Positions 9,901-20,500 of a DNA stretch of 64,000 nt are shown piece by piece. The notes under the pieces were generated by a model, which saw only the letters and a list, made by a program, of their open reading frames with translations, was not told the origin of the DNA and searched no databases. This DNA comes from Tenacibaculum sp. M341. GTDB lineage: Bacteria; Bacteroidota; Bacteroidia; Flavobacteriales; Flavobacteriaceae. Where the stretch lies: contig NZ_SJXJ01000002.1 in assembly GCF_004337695.1 (NCBI RefSeq), positions 62,001 through 126,000 on the forward strand, in the 5' to 3' direction. The stretch's first letter is position 1; each line of letters begins with the position of its first letter. The position numbers were made by a program, and so were the translations under genes.

Positions 9901-12900
9901 TCAGGAACTCAAGTATTAGACGCAAATAATGGAATAACATTAAATCCAAATACAAGTGTAGTATGGTATGATGCAGCTACAGGAGGAAACATCATTGCTA
10001 GTCCAATTGTCAATACAACGAGTCCAAGTACAGATCCTCCAACATCTTATTTTGCACAAATAACAGATACATCTACTTCGTGTATAAATCCAACAAGAGA
10101 GGAAGTTAAATTACAAATAGTTTCTCCTCCTTTCCCTGATTTAACAGAAGAAACATGCTCTAGCGTACCATTAAATATAGGTCTTAGTTTTGCAACTACT
10201 TACACTGTAGCTTCCTCAGATCCAACAAATGTTCCTCCAGCTTCTGATCGTACCACAGCTACTATTGCAAATATTACAGATACTTATTCTAATACTACAG
10301 GTGTTCCTGTGATTGTTACTTATTCCGTAACAATAGCAGATGGTTCAGCTTGTGATGGAGAAACATTTGATATAATGGTAACAGTGTCTCCAGAAAGTGA
10401 TGGAGGAACAGGTAGTACAAATCAAGTTATTTGTAGTGGAGATACACCAGCAGATATTTCTGTTACAGGAATAATCGGAAGTGTTGAAAAATGGCAGCAG
10501 TCCACAAGTCCATCTTTCACAAGTTTTTCCAATGTAGCTGAAACAAGTACTACTTTTGCAGGCAGTACTATTGGAGCATTAACTCAGACTACATTTTTTA
10601 GAGCAGTAATTAAAAGTGGAACTTGTGTTTCTACAAATTCTCCTATAATTACAGTAAATGTCGATGTAACTGATCCTTTAATATCAGGAACTCTACCAAT
10701 ACTTACTGAAGAAGGTTGTGATGCAAGCGTAACGCCTTCTGCTTTAACATCGGTAGCTGCATTAGAGGGAGCAGGACTAACAATTTCTGATGATTTTACT
10801 ATTGATGGTGACTTAATTGTTACTAATAGTGATGCTAGTGCAGCAGGTAGTTGTCCAAATCTTTTAGTGATTACAAGAACATATAAGATAACAGACACTT
10901 GTGGTAATGATACTGATATTGTACAAATAATCAATATAGAAGATACAACTTCTCCAATTGTCACAGGAACATTAAATGCAATAACTATTAATAGTTGCGA
11001 TGTGTTAAGTGTACCAGGAGAAGTAACTACTGTAGCAGGAATAGTTGGATTAGGCGGTGTTACAGCGATTAATGATGCGTGCGATACAATGTTAAGTGTT
11101 ACTTCTTCAGATACAAATAATGGGGGTAGTGGTTGTAATGGCGATCCATACATTGTTACCAGAACTTATACAGTAATGGATGATTGTGGAAATGATACAG
11201 ATTTAGTTCAAACAATCACGGTAGAAGATACTACAGCACCAACAGGAACCGCCCCAGGAAACATCACAGGATTGCAATGTATTTCAGATGTACCAGCCAG
11301 TGATATTAACTTAATTACTGATGAAGCCGATAATTGTGGAGGAGCGGTAACAGTTACTGTAGCCGATACAAATAATGGCGGTAGCGGATGTAATGGTGAT
11401 CCCTATATTGTAACTAGAACGTATACTTTAGAAGATTGTGGTGGCTTGACTACAGATTTAGTTCAAACAATCACCGTAGAAGATACTACAGCACCAACAG
11501 GAACCGCCCCAGTAAACATTACAGGATTGCAATGTATTTCAGATGTACCATCGAGTGATATTACCTTAATTACTGATGAAGCTGATAATTGTGGAGGAGC
11601 GGTAACAGTGACTGTAGCCGATACGAATAATGGCAGTAGCGGCTGTAATGGCGATCCTTATATTGTAACTAGAACTTATACCTTAGAAGATTGCGGTGGT
11701 TTGACCACAGATTTAGTTCAAACAATCACCGTAGAGGATACTACAGCTCCAACAGGAACCGCCCCAGCAAACATCACAGGATTGCAATGTGTTTCAGATG
11801 TACCAGCCAGTGATATTAACTTAATTACTGATGAAGCCGATAATTGTGGAGGAGTGGTAAGAGTTACTGTAGCCGATACGAATAATGGCGGTAGCGGATG
11901 TAATGGTGATCCCTATATTGTAACTAGAACGTATACTTTAGAAGATTGTGGTGGCTTGACTACAGATTTAGTTCAAACAATTACCGTAGAAGATACTGCG
12001 GCACCAACAGGAACCGCCCCAGCAAACATTACAGGATTGCAATGTATTTCAGATGTACCATCGAGTGATATTACCTTAATTACTGATGAAGCTGATAATT
12101 GTGGAGGAGCGGTAACAGTTACTGTAGCCGATACGAATAATGGCGGCAGTGGCTGTAATGGCGATCCTTATATTGTAACAAGAACGTATACTTTAGAAGA
12201 TTGCGGTGGCTTGACCACAGATTTAGTTCAAACAATCACCGTAGAGGATACTACGGCACCAACAGGAACCGCTCCAGCGAATATTACAGGATTGCAATGT
12301 ATTTCCGATGTACCAGCGGGTGACATTAACTTAATTACTGATGAAGCCGATAATTGTGGAGGAGTGGTAACAGTTACTGTAGCCGATACGAATAATGGCG
12401 GTAGCGGATGTAATGGTGATCCCTATATTGTAACTAGAACGTATACTTTAGAAGATTGTGGTGGCTTGACTACAGATTTAGTTCAAACAATCACCGTAGA
12501 AGATACTACAGCACCAACAGGAACCGCCCCAGCAAACATTACAGGATTGCAATGTATTTTAGATGTACCAGCGGGTGATATTAACTTAATTACTGATGAA
12601 GCCGATAATTGTGGAGGAGTGGTAACAGTTACTGTAGCCGACACGAATAATGGCGGTAGCGGATGTAATGGTGATCCCTATATTGTAACTAGAACGTATA
12701 CTTTAGAAGATTGTGGTGGCTTGACTACAGATTTAGTTCAAACAATCACCGTAGAAGATACTACAGCACCAACAGGAACCACCCCAGCAAACATTACAGG
12801 ATTGCAATGTATTTTAGATGTACCAGCGGGTGATATTACTTTAATTACTGATGAAACCGATAATTGTGGAGGAGCTGTGACAGTTACTGTAGCCGATACG

Positions 12901-15900
12901 AATAATGGCGGTAGTGGATGTAATGGCGATCCTTATATTGTAACAAGAACGTATACCTTAGAAGATTGCGGTGGCTTGACCACAGATTTAGTTCAAACAA
13001 TCACCGTAGAGGATACTACGGCACCAACAGGAACCGCTCCAACAAACATCACAGGATTGCAATGTATTTCAGATGTACCATCGAGTGATATTACCTTAAT
13101 TACTGATGAAGCCGATAATTGTGGAGGAGCGGTAACGGTGACTGTAGCCGATACGAATAATGGTGGTAGTGGATGTAATGGTGATCCCTATATTGTAACT
13201 AGAACGTATACCTTAGAAGATTGTGGTGGTTTGACCACAGATTTAGTTCAAACAATCACCGTAGAAGATACTACAGCACCAACAGGAACTGCCCCAGCGA
13301 ATATTACAGGATTGCAATGTATTTCAGATGTACCTGCAAGTGATATTAGCTTAATTATAGATGAAGCGGATAATTGTGGAGGAGCGGTAACGGTTACTGT
13401 AGCCGATACGAATAATGGGGGTAGTGGATGTAATGGCGATCCCTATATTGTAACTAGAACGTATACCTTAGAAGATTGTGGTGGTTTGACCACAGATTTA
13501 GTTCAAACAATCACCATAGAGGATACTATGGCACCAACAGGAACCACTCCAGCAAACATCACAGGATTGCAATGTATTTCAGATGTACCAGCTAGTGATA
13601 TTACTTTAATTACTGATGAAGCCGATAATTGTGGAGGAGCGGTAACAGTGACTGTAGCCGATACGAATAATGGCGGTAGCGGATGTAATGGCGATCCTTA
13701 TATTGTAACTAGAACTTATACCTTAGAAGATTGTGGTGGTTTGACCACAGATTTAGTTCAAACAATCACCGTAGAAGATACTACGGCACCAACAGGGACT
13801 GCTCCAGCAAACATCACAGGATTGCAATGTATTTCAGATGTACCATCGAGTGATATTAGCTTAATTACTGATGAGGACGATAATTGTGGAGGAGCAGTAA
13901 CAGTGACTGTAGCCGATACGAATAATGGTGGCAGTGGATGTAATGGTGATCCCTATATTGTAACAAGAACGTATACCTTAGAAGATTGTGGTGGTTTGAC
14001 CACAGATTTAGTTCAAACAATCACCGTAGAAGATACTATGGCACCAACAGGAACTGCCCCAGCGAATATTACAGGATTGCAATGTGTTTCGGATGTACCA
14101 TCGAGTGATATTACCTTAATTACCGATGAAGCCGATAATTGTGGAGGAGCAGTAACAGTGACTGTAGCCGATACGAATAATGGTGGCAGTGGATGTAATG
14201 ATGATCCCTATATTGTAACTAGAACGTATACCTTAGAAGATTGTGGTGGTTTGACCACAGATTTAGTTCAAACAATCACCGTAGAAGATACTATGGCACC
14301 AACAGGAACTGCCCCAGCGAATATTACAGGATTGCAATGTATTTCGGATGTACCAGCTAGTGATATCACCTTAATTACCGATGAAGCTGATAATTGTGGA
14401 GGAGTGGTAACAGTGACTGTAGCCGATACGAATAATGGTGGCAGTGGATGTAATGGAGATCCTTATATTGTAACTAGAACGTATACCTTAGAAGATTGTG
14501 GTGGCTTGACTACAGATTTAGTTCAAACGATCACCGTAGAAGATACTATGGCACCAACAGGAACCGCCCCAGCGAATATCACAGGATTGCAATGTATTTC
14601 AGATGTGCCAGCCAGTGATATTACCTTAATTACGGATGAAGCCGATAATTGTGGAGGAGGGGTAACAGTGACTGTAGCCGATATGAATAATGGCGGTAGC
14701 GGATGTAATGGCGATCCCTATATTGTAACTAGAACCTATACCTTAGAAGATTGTGGTGGTTTGACCACAGATTTAGTTCAAACAATCACCGTAGAAGATA
14801 CTGTGGCACCAACAGGGACTGCTCCAGCAAACATCACAGGATTGCAATGTATTTCAGATGTACCATCGAGTGATATTAGCTTAATTACTGATGAAGCTGA
14901 TAATTGTGGAGGAGGGGTAACAGTGACTGTAGCCGATGCGAATAATGGTGGTAGTGGATGTAATGGTGATCCTTATATTGTAACTAGAACGTATACCTTA
15001 GAAGATTGTGGTGGCTTGACTACAGATTTAGTTCAAACAATCACCGTAGAAGATACTACAGCACCGACAGGAACCGCCCCAGCAAACATCACAGGATTGC
15101 AATGTGTTTCGGATGTACCATCGAGTGATATTACCTTAATTACTGATGAGGACGATAATTGTGGAGGAGCAGTAACAGTGACTGTAGCCGATACGAATAA
15201 TGGTGGCAGTGGATGTAATGGTGATCCCTATATTGTAACTAGAACGTATACCTTAGAAGATTGTGGCGGTTTGACCACAGATTTAGTTCAAATAATCACC
15301 GTAGAAGATACTACAGCACCAACAGGAACTGCCCCAGCAAACATCACAGGATTGCAATGTATTTCAGATGTACCATCGAGTGATATTACCTTAATTACCG
15401 ATGAAGCCGATAATTGTGGAGGAGCAGTAACAGTGACTGTAGCCGATACGAATAATGGTGGCAGTGGATGTAATGGTGATCCTTATATTGTAACAAGAAC
15501 GTATACCTTAGAAGATTGTGGTGGTTTGACCACAGATTTAGTTCAAACAATCACCGTAGAAGATACTATGGCACCAACAGGAACTGCCCCAGCGAATATT
15601 ACAGGATTGCAATGTATTTCGGATGTACCATCGAGTGATATTACCTTAATTACCGATGAAGCCGATAATTGTGGAGGAGCAGTAACAGTTACTGTAGCCG
15701 ATACGAATAATGGTGGTAGTGGATGTAATGGCGATCCTTATATTGTAACAAGAACGTATACCTTAGAAGATTGTGGTGGTTTGACCACAGATTTAGTTCA
15801 AACAATCACCGTAGAAGATACTACAGCACCAACAGGAACCGCTCCAGCAAACATCACAGGATTGCAATGTATTTCAGATGTACCAGCTAGTGATATTACC

Positions 15901-17361
15901 TTAATTACTGATGAAGCCGATAATTGTGGAGGAGCGGTAACGGTTACTGTAGCCGATACAAATAATGGTGGTAGTGGATGTAATGGCGATCCCTATATTG
16001 TAACTAGAACGTATACCTTAGAAGATTGTGGTGGCTTGACCACAGATTTAGTTCAAACAATCACCGTAGAAGATACTACGGCACCAAACGTCTCTTCAAT
16101 ACCACCAACAACAATTGCTTGTGGAGAAATACCTACTGCCCCAGTTGCAACGGATAATTGTTCGGGTACAGTAATAGGATCGACTTCAACAAGTTTTCCT
16201 TTAACTTCAATAGGTTTAAATGTTGTAACATGGATTTTTGAGGATAGTTGTGGGAATTCTGTGTCTGTAGATCAAGAAATAAATGTTATAAATGTACCTG
16301 AACCTAATCCGATTACAGGTGCCAATGAAGTTTGTGTAGGCGAGCAAATCAATCTTACAGAAGGAACTACTGGAGGAGTATATTCTTGGTTTTCTTCGGA
16401 CACAAATATTGCAACGGTAGATAATAACGGTTTAGTAACTGGAGTTGGCTTTGGAACAGTAGAAATTACATACGTTGTTGTTAATTCTAATGGATGTAGT
16501 TCTTTACCATCTCCTAGTTTTTTAGTTACAGTTGGAGCAAGTACTGATAGTGATGGAGATGGTTTGACAGATTGTGAAGAAAGTACAGGGATTGACGATC
16601 CTAGTACTGTCGGTATTCCAACAAGAATAAGTGATCCATTTGATCCATGTTCGTTTAGTGGAAATCCTGTAGCAGATATAAGTAATGCAATTTGGCAAAC
16701 CGCAGATTGTGATGGAGATGGTGTAACTAATGAAGTTGAAAGCTTAGACGGAACAAATCCATTGGATGGATGTTCTTTTGAAGTATCAAGTCAAGATGTC
16801 GACGAAACAACTTTTGAGTGGGAAGCTTTAGATTGTGATGGAGATGGTTTGAGTAATGGGGATGAAATAGACGAAGAAACAGATCCTTTAAATCCAGATA
16901 GTGATGGAGATGGATTAACAGATAATGAAGAAGTAAATGGAGTAGATGATCCATCTACAGAACTAGATCCTACGACATATGTTGAAGGTCCTTCATCTGA
17001 TCCAAATGATCCTTGTGCACCAGTAGAAGGAGCAGGTTGTAATAATGATACCTGTTTAAGTCCTTATAACTTAATATCTCCATCAGATGGGAATGATGAA
17101 AATCAAGTTTTCTTTATTCGCTGTATTGATAATCCTGAGTATGCAAATAATACCGTTGAAATTTTTAATAGATGGGGTAATACAGTATTTAAAGTGCAAG
17201 GGTATAGTAATACAGATTCAACAAGAAGATTTGAAGGGGTTTCGGATGGTAGAGCAACGGTGAGTATTGATAGTAAATTACCTGTAGGAACTTATTATTA
17301 CGTAATTGACCCTGGAAATGGTGAAACTGTAAGAACAGGTTGGTTATATATTAACAGGTAA
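6946..17361 (+). CDS. Giant repeat-containing surface protein with T9SS type-B (gliding-motility-associated) C-terminal domain
   Basis: A 3471-aa exported protein. Residues 1-45 form a long signal peptide (hydrophobic core LLLFVFIVFFFNLSNAQ); this is the only Met before the signal, which fixes the start. An IgGFc-binding-like region follows to about residue 480, then a DUF11-type domain (~589-700), a Big2-like domain (~803-880), further Ig-like segments, two diverged repeat units, and 19 near-identical 85-aa repeats (1431-3045). After these come a second Big2-like domain (~3121-3195) and calcium-binding thrombospondin type-3 repeats (~3199-3340, DSDGDGLTD motifs). A CHU_C-type end (3366-3471, VEIFNRWGNTVFKV) directs T9SS export and surface attachment. 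It is probably an adhesin or filament. Each 85-aa repeat has four Cys, so disulfide-locked domains are likely. Confidence 0.92.
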   Translation: MTPRNTLSCRVKKGNIYTYVTQSCISTNLLLFVFIVFFFNLSNAQLDNVHYFPPMKQQSNNQAIRQQAFYLSTPVATPFDVDIFQGTNTTAIATVTISNAAPGIYNLADGDNNITLVTDANTGVKLMNSGLRFESVTGEEFYVNYRGRSSSQAASLTTKGSKALGKLFKWGGIPLRGGHSTLSAFVGIMATEDDTTIDIVDYDPASEFRNGADPDGIKTDAVQIVLDKGETYVLQALRNLAAGTDDGDLDDANVDGWLGATILSDKNIAISNGGLNIGVRVGANGRDAAIDQPVAENAIGQEYVFIRGNGATNNETEFPIIIATQDGTDIFVNGSVTPIATIDTGEYFEIPGSNYSSNTVGANMYVRTSRDAYAYQVITGDTSYITLGLNFIAPVNCLLPSQLSNIPNIRDVAGVNFTGGVTIVASQLIADGDITVTDGTGTFTGGTDFTFSNAAGSTWKTAFVNGLSGDVEVNSTGPIAVGFLGASGAAGIAGYFSGFDTIPAVEVDITGGGCFPGSDLREINGGFANYAWYKGINELTGTLLASGPGLQTFNPNASGLGEYFVRVTDFGGCEYNSAVVSLYSCDPDLQVTKVDDVDPIDAGSNVTFTITARSSSIDPMTNVVLTDVLPTEFDIVSATPEVGTWSAPNWTIGTMIPGDEFELVIVARAKDDASGTVTNSVSYNFTEISTETNILIDDLTEAVTINPCNTASLPSSTPTLCVGTILTNITHSTNLATGIASDGVAGANGLPAGVGATWSGDVITISGTPTASGIFNYSIPLTGGCNTVNATGTISVNPLPVADPITGLTEVCEGGTITLTEGTSGTIVWSSSNTAVATINASGVVTGISAGSTNITYTVTDGNGCISNASSVYAVTVNPLPTFTSLTTNTDICEGDDAEFYISGSPLAVLTYNVDGNPNETVTLDAMGDATVVVSSVTTNTTINLVSLAFTSTNCSISLTNTDTVVVNPNPTLASVSDIIVCDDLSGTQVLDANNGITLNPNTSVVWYDAATGGNIIASPIVNTTSPSTDPPTSYFAQITDTSTSCINPTREEVKLQIVSPPFPDLTEETCSSVPLNIGLSFATTYTVASSDPTNVPPASDRTTATIANITDTYSNTTGVPVIVTYSVTIADGSACDGETFDIMVTVSPESDGGTGSTNQVICSGDTPADISVTGIIGSVEKWQQSTSPSFTSFSNVAETSTTFAGSTIGALTQTTFFRAVIKSGTCVSTNSPIITVNVDVTDPLISGTLPILTEEGCDASVTPSALTSVAALEGAGLTISDDFTIDGDLIVTNSDASAAGSCPNLLVITRTYKITDTCGNDTDIVQIINIEDTTSPIVTGTLNAITINSCDVLSVPGEVTTVAGIVGLGGVTAINDACDTMLSVTSSDTNNGGSGCNGDPYIVTRTYTVMDDCGNDTDLVQTITVEDTTAPTGTAPGNITGLQCISDVPASDINLITDEADNCGGAVTVTVADTNNGGSGCNGDPYIVTRTYTLEDCGGLTTDLVQTITVEDTTAPTGTAPVNITGLQCISDVPSSDITLITDEADNCGGAVTVTVADTNNGSSGCNGDPYIVTRTYTLEDCGGLTTDLVQTITVEDTTAPTGTAPANITGLQCVSDVPASDINLITDEADNCGGVVRVTVADTNNGGSGCNGDPYIVTRTYTLEDCGGLTTDLVQTITVEDTAAPTGTAPANITGLQCISDVPSSDITLITDEADNCGGAVTVTVADTNNGGSGCNGDPYIVTRTYTLEDCGGLTTDLVQTITVEDTTAPTGTAPANITGLQCISDVPAGDINLITDEADNCGGVVTVTVADTNNGGSGCNGDPYIVTRTYTLEDCGGLTTDLVQTITVEDTTAPTGTAPANITGLQCILDVPAGDINLITDEADNCGGVVTVTVADTNNGGSGCNGDPYIVTRTYTLEDCGGLTTDLVQTITVEDTTAPTGTTPANITGLQCILDVPAGDITLITDETDNCGGAVTVTVADTNNGGSGCNGDPYIVTRTYTLEDCGGLTTDLVQTITVEDTTAPTGTAPTNITGLQCISDVPSSDITLITDEADNCGGAVTVTVADTNNGGSGCNGDPYIVTRTYTLEDCGGLTTDLVQTITVEDTTAPTGTAPANITGLQCISDVPASDISLIIDEADNCGGAVTVTVADTNNGGSGCNGDPYIVTRTYTLEDCGGLTTDLVQTITIEDTMAPTGTTPANITGLQCISDVPASDITLITDEADNCGGAVTVTVADTNNGGSGCNGDPYIVTRTYTLEDCGGLTTDLVQTITVEDTTAPTGTAPANITGLQCISDVPSSDISLITDEDDNCGGAVTVTVADTNNGGSGCNGDPYIVTRTYTLEDCGGLTTDLVQTITVEDTMAPTGTAPANITGLQCVSDVPSSDITLITDEADNCGGAVTVTVADTNNGGSGCNDDPYIVTRTYTLEDCGGLTTDLVQTITVEDTMAPTGTAPANITGLQCISDVPASDITLITDEADNCGGVVTVTVADTNNGGSGCNGDPYIVTRTYTLEDCGGLTTDLVQTITVEDTMAPTGTAPANITGLQCISDVPASDITLITDEADNCGGGVTVTVADMNNGGSGCNGDPYIVTRTYTLEDCGGLTTDLVQTITVEDTVAPTGTAPANITGLQCISDVPSSDISLITDEADNCGGGVTVTVADANNGGSGCNGDPYIVTRTYTLEDCGGLTTDLVQTITVEDTTAPTGTAPANITGLQCVSDVPSSDITLITDEDDNCGGAVTVTVADTNNGGSGCNGDPYIVTRTYTLEDCGGLTTDLVQIITVEDTTAPTGTAPANITGLQCISDVPSSDITLITDEADNCGGAVTVTVADTNNGGSGCNGDPYIVTRTYTLEDCGGLTTDLVQTITVEDTMAPTGTAPANITGLQCISDVPSSDITLITDEADNCGGAVTVTVADTNNGGSGCNGDPYIVTRTYTLEDCGGLTTDLVQTITVEDTTAPTGTAPANITGLQCISDVPASDITLITDEADNCGGAVTVTVADTNNGGSGCNGDPYIVTRTYTLEDCGGLTTDLVQTITVEDTTAPNVSSIPPTTIACGEIPTAPVATDNCSGTVIGSTSTSFPLTSIGLNVVTWIFEDSCGNSVSVDQEINVINVPEPNPITGANEVCVGEQINLTEGTTGGVYSWFSSDTNIATVDNNGLVTGVGFGTVEITYVVVNSNGCSSLPSPSFLVTVGASTDSDGDGLTDCEESTGIDDPSTVGIPTRISDPFDPCSFSGNPVADISNAIWQTADCDGDGVTNEVESLDGTNPLDGCSFEVSSQDVDETTFEWEALDCDGDGLSNGDEIDEETDPLNPDSDGDGLTDNEEVNGVDDPSTELDPTTYVEGPSSDPNDPCAPVEGAGCNNDTCLSPYNLISPSDGNDENQVFFIRCIDNPEYANNTVEIFNRWGNTVFKVQGYSNTDSTRRFEGVSDGRATVSIDSKLPVGTYYYVIDPGNGETVRTGWLYINR
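11236..16080 (+). repeat. 19 tandem in-frame copies of a 255-bp coding repeat
   Basis: Unit starts occur at 11236, 11491, 11746, 12001, 12256 and so on at exact 255-base spacing, ending where the last unit gives way at 16081; (16081-11236)/255 is 19. Each unit encodes 85 aa running from APTGTAPANITGLQC to VQTITVEDT with four Cys (LQC, DNC, SGC, EDC). Variation clusters at a few positions (VPASD/VPSSD/VPAGD; GGAV/GGVV/GGGV; DEAD/DEDD), and many differences are silent. This points to repeated homogenisation. Two older, diverged units precede the array at about 10660-11235. Confidence 0.95.
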
Positions 17362-17422
17362 GGAATTTTATAGATAAGAATAGAATATTCTTAATATTTT
17401 TAGAGAAATAAAAGAAATATGT

Positions 17423-17450
17423 AAAAACGCTTCAAATTTGAAGCGTTTTT
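17423..17450 (+). terminator. Rho-independent terminator after the giant surface protein
   Basis: 11-bp stem AAAAACGCTTC / GAAGCGTTTTT with loop AAATTT, followed by further T residues. It lies 62 bases after the surface-protein stop codon and separates it from ileS. Confidence 0.85.
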
Positions 17451-17462
17451 TGTTTGTTAAAG

Positions 17463-17492
17463 ATTGCAATTACAATAAAATACTTAATTTTG
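17463..17492 (+). promoter_or_regulatory. ileS promoter
   Basis: TAATTTTG at 17485-17492 is an exact Bacteroidetes -7 box (TAnnTTTG). ATTG at 17463-17466, 18 bases upstream, serves as the -33 element. The expected start of transcription is near 17499, about 20 bases before the ileS ATG. Confidence 0.6.
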
Positions 17493-17517
17493 CAAATTCA
17501 ATTAATAGAACGTAGAT

Positions 17518-20500
17518 ATGAGTAAGAATTTTACTGAATACAAAGGATTAAATCTACCTAAAGTAGCAGAAGAAATCTTAAATTATTGGGAAGAGAAAAA
17601 TATCTTTGAAAAAAGTATTACTTCCCGAGAAGGAAATGAACCATTTGTGTTTTTCGAAGGACCACCATCAGCGAATGGTTTACCAGGAATTCACCACGTA
17701 ATGGCACGTTCTATTAAAGATATTTTTTGTCGTTATAAAACACAGAAAGGATATCAAGTAAAGCGTAAAGCAGGTTGGGATACTCATGGTTTACCTGTAG
17801 AACTTGGTGTTGAAAAAGAGTTAGGAATTACGAAAGAAGATATAGGTTCTAAAATAACAGTTGAGGAGTACAACCAAGCTTGTAAGAAAGCTGTGATGCG
17901 TTACACTGATATTTGGAATGATTTGACTCATAAAATGGGATATTGGGTAGATATGGAAGATCCATATATTACTTACAAACCTAAATATATGGAGTCTGTT
18001 TGGTGGTTATTAAAGCAGATTTATAATAAAGATTTATTATACAAAGGATATACAATACAACCTTATTCACCAAAAGCAGGAACAGGTTTAAGTTCTCATG
18101 AATTAAACCAACCTGGATGTTATAGAGATGTAACTGATACTACTGTAGTAGCTCAATTTAAAGCGATTGGAGATACATTGCCTGATTTTTTACAAAATGA
18201 AGGAGATATTCACTTTTTAGCATGGACGACAACTCCATGGACTTTACCAAGTAATACAGCATTAACGGTAGGACCTAAAATTGAATATGTTTTAGTAGAA
18301 ACTTACAATCAGTACACATTTAAACCAATGAATGTTGTTTTAGCTAAGAATTTAGTAGGAAAACAATTCACTGGAAAGTATACACAAGTAGAAGAGAAAC
18401 CAGCCTTATTAGATTATAAAGAAGGAGATAAAAAAATTCCTTTTTATGTAGTTAAAGAATTTATAGGTAAAGATTTAGTAGGAATTAAATACGAACAATT
18501 ATTACCATTTGTATTGCCTTATGAAAATGCAGAGCATGCATTTAGAGTAATTTCTGGAGATTTTGTAACTACTGAAGATGGTACAGGTATTGTACATACA
18601 GCGCCAACTTTTGGTGCAGATGATGCTTTAGTAGCGAAACAGGCTAGTCCAGAAATTCCACCATTATTAGTGTTAGATGAAAATGAGAATCCGGTTCCTT
18701 TGGTAGATTTACAAGGTAAATTTAGACCTGAATTGGGAGAGTTTGGAGGTAAGTATGTGAAGAATGAGTACTACAATGATGGTGAAGCTCCTGAAAAATC
18801 TATAGATGTAGAGTTAGCAATTAAACTTAAAACGGAGAATAAGGCATTCAAAGTTGAAAAATATGTACACAGTTATCCTCATTGTTGGAGAACCGATAAA
18901 CCTATTTTATATTATCCATTAGATTCTTGGTTTATCAAAGTAACCGATGTCAAGGATAAAATGCATAGCTTAAACGAAACGATTAACTGGAAACCAAAAT
19001 CAACAGGAACAGGACGATTTGGTAACTGGTTAAAGAATGCTAATGATTGGAATTTATCGCGTTCGCGTTTTTGGGGTATTCCATTACCAATTTGGAGAAC
19101 AGAGGATGGTTCAGAGCAACTTTGTATCGGATCAGTTGAAGAATTAAAACAAGAGATAGCAAAATCAGTAGCAGCAGGTGTTGCTAGTGAAGATATTTTT
19201 GCAGATTTTGAGATTGGAAACATGTCTGAAGAAAACTATGACAAAGTTGATTTACATAAAAATGTAGTTGATAAAATAGTATTAGTTTCTCCTTCAGGTA
19301 AACCAATGTATAGAGAAAGTGATTTAATAGATGTTTGGTTTGATTCAGGGTCTATGCCTTATGCACAGTGGCATTATCCTTTTGAAAATAAAGAATTGAT
19401 AGATAATAAAGAAAATTATCCAGCAAACTTTATTGCAGAAGGAGTAGATCAAACTCGTGGATGGTTTTATACATTACACGCTATTGGTACAATGGTTTTT
19501 GATTCTGTGGCTTACAAAAATGTAGTGTCTAACGGATTGGTACTAGACAAGAATGGACAGAAAATGTCTAAGCGTTTAGGAAATGGAGTAGATCCGTTTA
19601 AAACTTTAGGAGAGCACGGACCAGATGCTACACGTTGGTACATGATTTCGAATGCAAATCCGTGGGATAATTTAAAGTTTGATTTAGCAGGTATAGAGGA
19701 AGTAAAACGTAAGTTTTTTGGTACTTTGTACAACACATATTCATTCTTTAGTTTATACGCAAATATTGACGGATTTAACTATAGTGAAGTAGAAGTACCA
19801 TTAAATGAAAGACCAGAAATTGATCGTTGGATTTTATCTGAATTAAATACTTTAATTGATAAAGTAGATAAGTTTTATGCAGACTACGAACCAACAAGAG
19901 CAACAAGAGCTATTTCTGATTTTGTTCAAGATCATTTAAGTAATTGGTATGTTCGTTTGTGTAGAAGACGTTTCTGGAAAGGAGAGTATGCTCAAGATAA
20001 AATATCTGCATATCAAACATTATATACTTGTATGGTAACTGTTGCTAAATTATCGGCACCAGTAGCTCCATTCTTTATGGATCGTTTGTATAAAGATTTA
20101 AATAAAGCAACTCAAAAAGAAACTTTTGAAAGTGTACATTTAGCTAATTTCCCTGTTTATGATGAGTCTGTAGTAGATAAATCATTAGAGCGTAAGATGG
20201 AAAATGCACAAACAATCTCATCTTTAGTACTTTCATTAAGAGCTAAAGAAAAAATTAAAGTGCGCCAGCCATTACAAAAAATAATGATTCCTGTACTTGA
20301 TGATACTCAGAAAGAAGAGATTTTAGCAGTGTCTGATTTAATTAAATCAGAGGTTAATGTTAAGGAAATAGAATTGTTAGATGATGCGTCTGGAATTTTA
20401 GTAAAGCAAATTAAGCCAAACTTTAAAGCCTTAGGACCAAAATTCGGAAAAGATATGAAGTTGGTTTCTAGTAAGATACAGTCTTTTGGGCAAAAAGAGA

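Noticed and set aside
10584-11153. Minus-strand open frame of 189 codons inside the giant surface protein
   Set aside because: It mirrors the biased codons of the repeat-rich gene on the other strand and shows no family features; the same holds for other antisense frames within large genes.
11236-16080. Regular repeats that could suggest CRISPR or satellite DNA
   Set aside because: The units are 255 bp, contiguous without spacers, and keep one open reading frame throughout; they encode a protein domain.
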